A DNA stretch of 40,681 nucleotides. Source: CAYOHY01 sp964403885 (lineage in GTDB: Bacteria > Actinomycetota > Coriobacteriia > Anaerosomatales > PHET01). A program made the position numbers and the translations under genes. A model generated the notes under the pieces. The model had not been told where the DNA came from. It worked only from the letters and a program-made list of their open reading frames with translations, and did no database searches. The first letter of the stretch is position 1. Every line of letters starts with the position of its first letter. Location: NCBI GenBank assembly GCA_964403885.1, contig CAYOHY010000017.1:1-40681 (forward strand), given 5' to 3'. Below, piece by piece: positions 40,149-40,681 of the stretch.

Positions 40149-40681
40149 ATGCAGAAGAAGTACTTGATGACTCCGGGACCGACACCGGTACCCGCCGAGG
40201 TCATGCTGACCATGGCGGCGCCGATCATCCACCACCGCACGCCGGACTTCTCGGCGGCGTTCGCCTCGGCTATCGAGGGCTTGAAGTACGTGTTCCAGAC
40301 GCAAGGTGACGCGCTGCTGTTCGCGTGCTCCGGCACCGGCGTCATGGAGTCGGCGATCGTGAACTGCTTCAGCGCCGGCGACACCGTCATCGTGTGCCGC
40401 AACGGCAAGTTCGGTGACCGCCAGAAGTCGATCTGTGAGACCTACGGCGTCAACGTCATCGACCTGCAGTACGGCTGGGAAGAGGTCGTGCGCCCGGCAG
40501 ACGTCGCCAAGGCACTCGCCGAGAACCCCGGCGTGCGCGGCGTCATCGTCACGCAGTCCGAGACCTCGACCGGCGTGCTGAACGACGTCAAGGCGATCGG
40601 CGAGATCGTGGGTCCGCTCGAGGATGTCGTGCTCATCGTCGACTCGATCACCGGCATCGGCGCGGTCGAGTGCAAGACCGA
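40149..40681 (+). CDS. Class V aminotransferase (alanine-glyoxylate / serine-pyruvate type), 5' part
   Basis: The first 177 residues of a class V PLP aminotransferase run off the window. The start MQKKYLMTPGPTPVPAEV is the family hallmark (TPGPTPVP), followed by HHRTPDF (28-34), SGTGVMESA (61-69, PLP phosphate binding), ETSTGV (138-143) and the PLP-pyridine Asp D165 in LIVDSITGIG. The catalytic lysine lies beyond the window. Relatives are alanine-glyoxylate or serine-pyruvate aminotransferases, often beside serA in serine synthesis; the specificity cannot be set here. The start is ATG at 40149 with AAGGGGG nine bases upstream. It follows ilvC by 48 bases and may be in the same operon. Confidence 0.9.
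   Translation, partial: MQKKYLMTPGPTPVPAEVMLTMAAPIIHHRTPDFSAAFASAIEGLKYVFQTQGDALLFACSGTGVMESAIVNCFSAGDTVIVCRNGKFGDRQKSICETYGVNVIDLQYGWEEVVRPADVAKALAENPGVRGVIVTQSETSTGVLNDVKAIGEIVGPLEDVVLIVDSITGIGAVECKT

Overview
The window is a 40.7 kb GC-rich chromosomal segment from a bacterium. The gene content suggests a deep-branching, probably anaerobic actinobacterium of the Coriobacteriia type. Supporting points are frequent GTG starts with strong Shine-Dalgarno (SD) sequences, two DegV proteins, ferredoxin and iron-sulfur flavoprotein genes, a T-box leader of Gram-positive type, and a NifV/aconitase/IDH cluster of the kind seen in strict anaerobes. The lineage is an inference. No tRNA, rRNA, CRISPR array, transposase or phage gene was seen, so this looks like core chromosome with a few lineage-specific patches.

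Positions 1-12.1 kb: the end of gatB, an HD hydrolase, an unrecognised minus-strand gene, recQ, a TIGR04076 protein, a chagasin-like lipoprotein, degV and a membrane thioredoxin-fold protein. A minus-strand pair follows (XRE regulator translationally coupled to a secreted nuclease), divergent from a von Willebrand A protein. The intergenic region between them carries overlapping divergent promoters and TGNCAAA repeats at exact 21-bp spacing. Next come a HEAT-like protein, a Pro-rich membrane protein that is a paralogue of the one at 5.96 kb, and a double META-domain lipoprotein.

Positions 12.1-24.8 kb: a ferredoxin-domain protein, a 59-residue small gene, the NAD salvage pair pncB-pncA, a 17-bp inverted repeat between convergent genes, a carbamate kinase gene coupled to a cyclic-2,3-diphosphoglycerate-synthetase-like gene, a second degV, an iron-sulfur flavoprotein, a GNAT acetyltransferase, a beta-hydroxyacid dehydrogenase, a glutaredoxin, a NYN/OST-HTH protein and a secreted NlpC/P60-like protein.

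Positions 24.8-34.6 kb: rlmKL and a YgjP-like metallopeptidase, then an operon that would casually be called leucine biosynthesis. It encodes a NifV-like synthase, LeuC-like and LeuD-like subunits, a HEAT-like protein and a dehydrogenase. The dehydrogenase carries the full set of isocitrate and NADP contact residues of E. coli Icd. I therefore read the operon as acetyl-CoA + oxaloacetate to citrate (probably Re-citrate synthase), to isocitrate, to 2-oxoglutarate. A beta-propeller membrane protein and a DUF302 protein follow.

Positions 34.6-40.7 kb: a promoter, a T-box leader with an isoleucine (ATC) specifier, then ilvD-ilvB-ilvN-ilvC for valine/isoleucine synthesis and the start of a class V aminotransferase cut by the window edge. 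The 2-oxoglutarate module feeds glutamate, the amino donor for branched-chain synthesis, so the two right-hand operons fit together metabolically.
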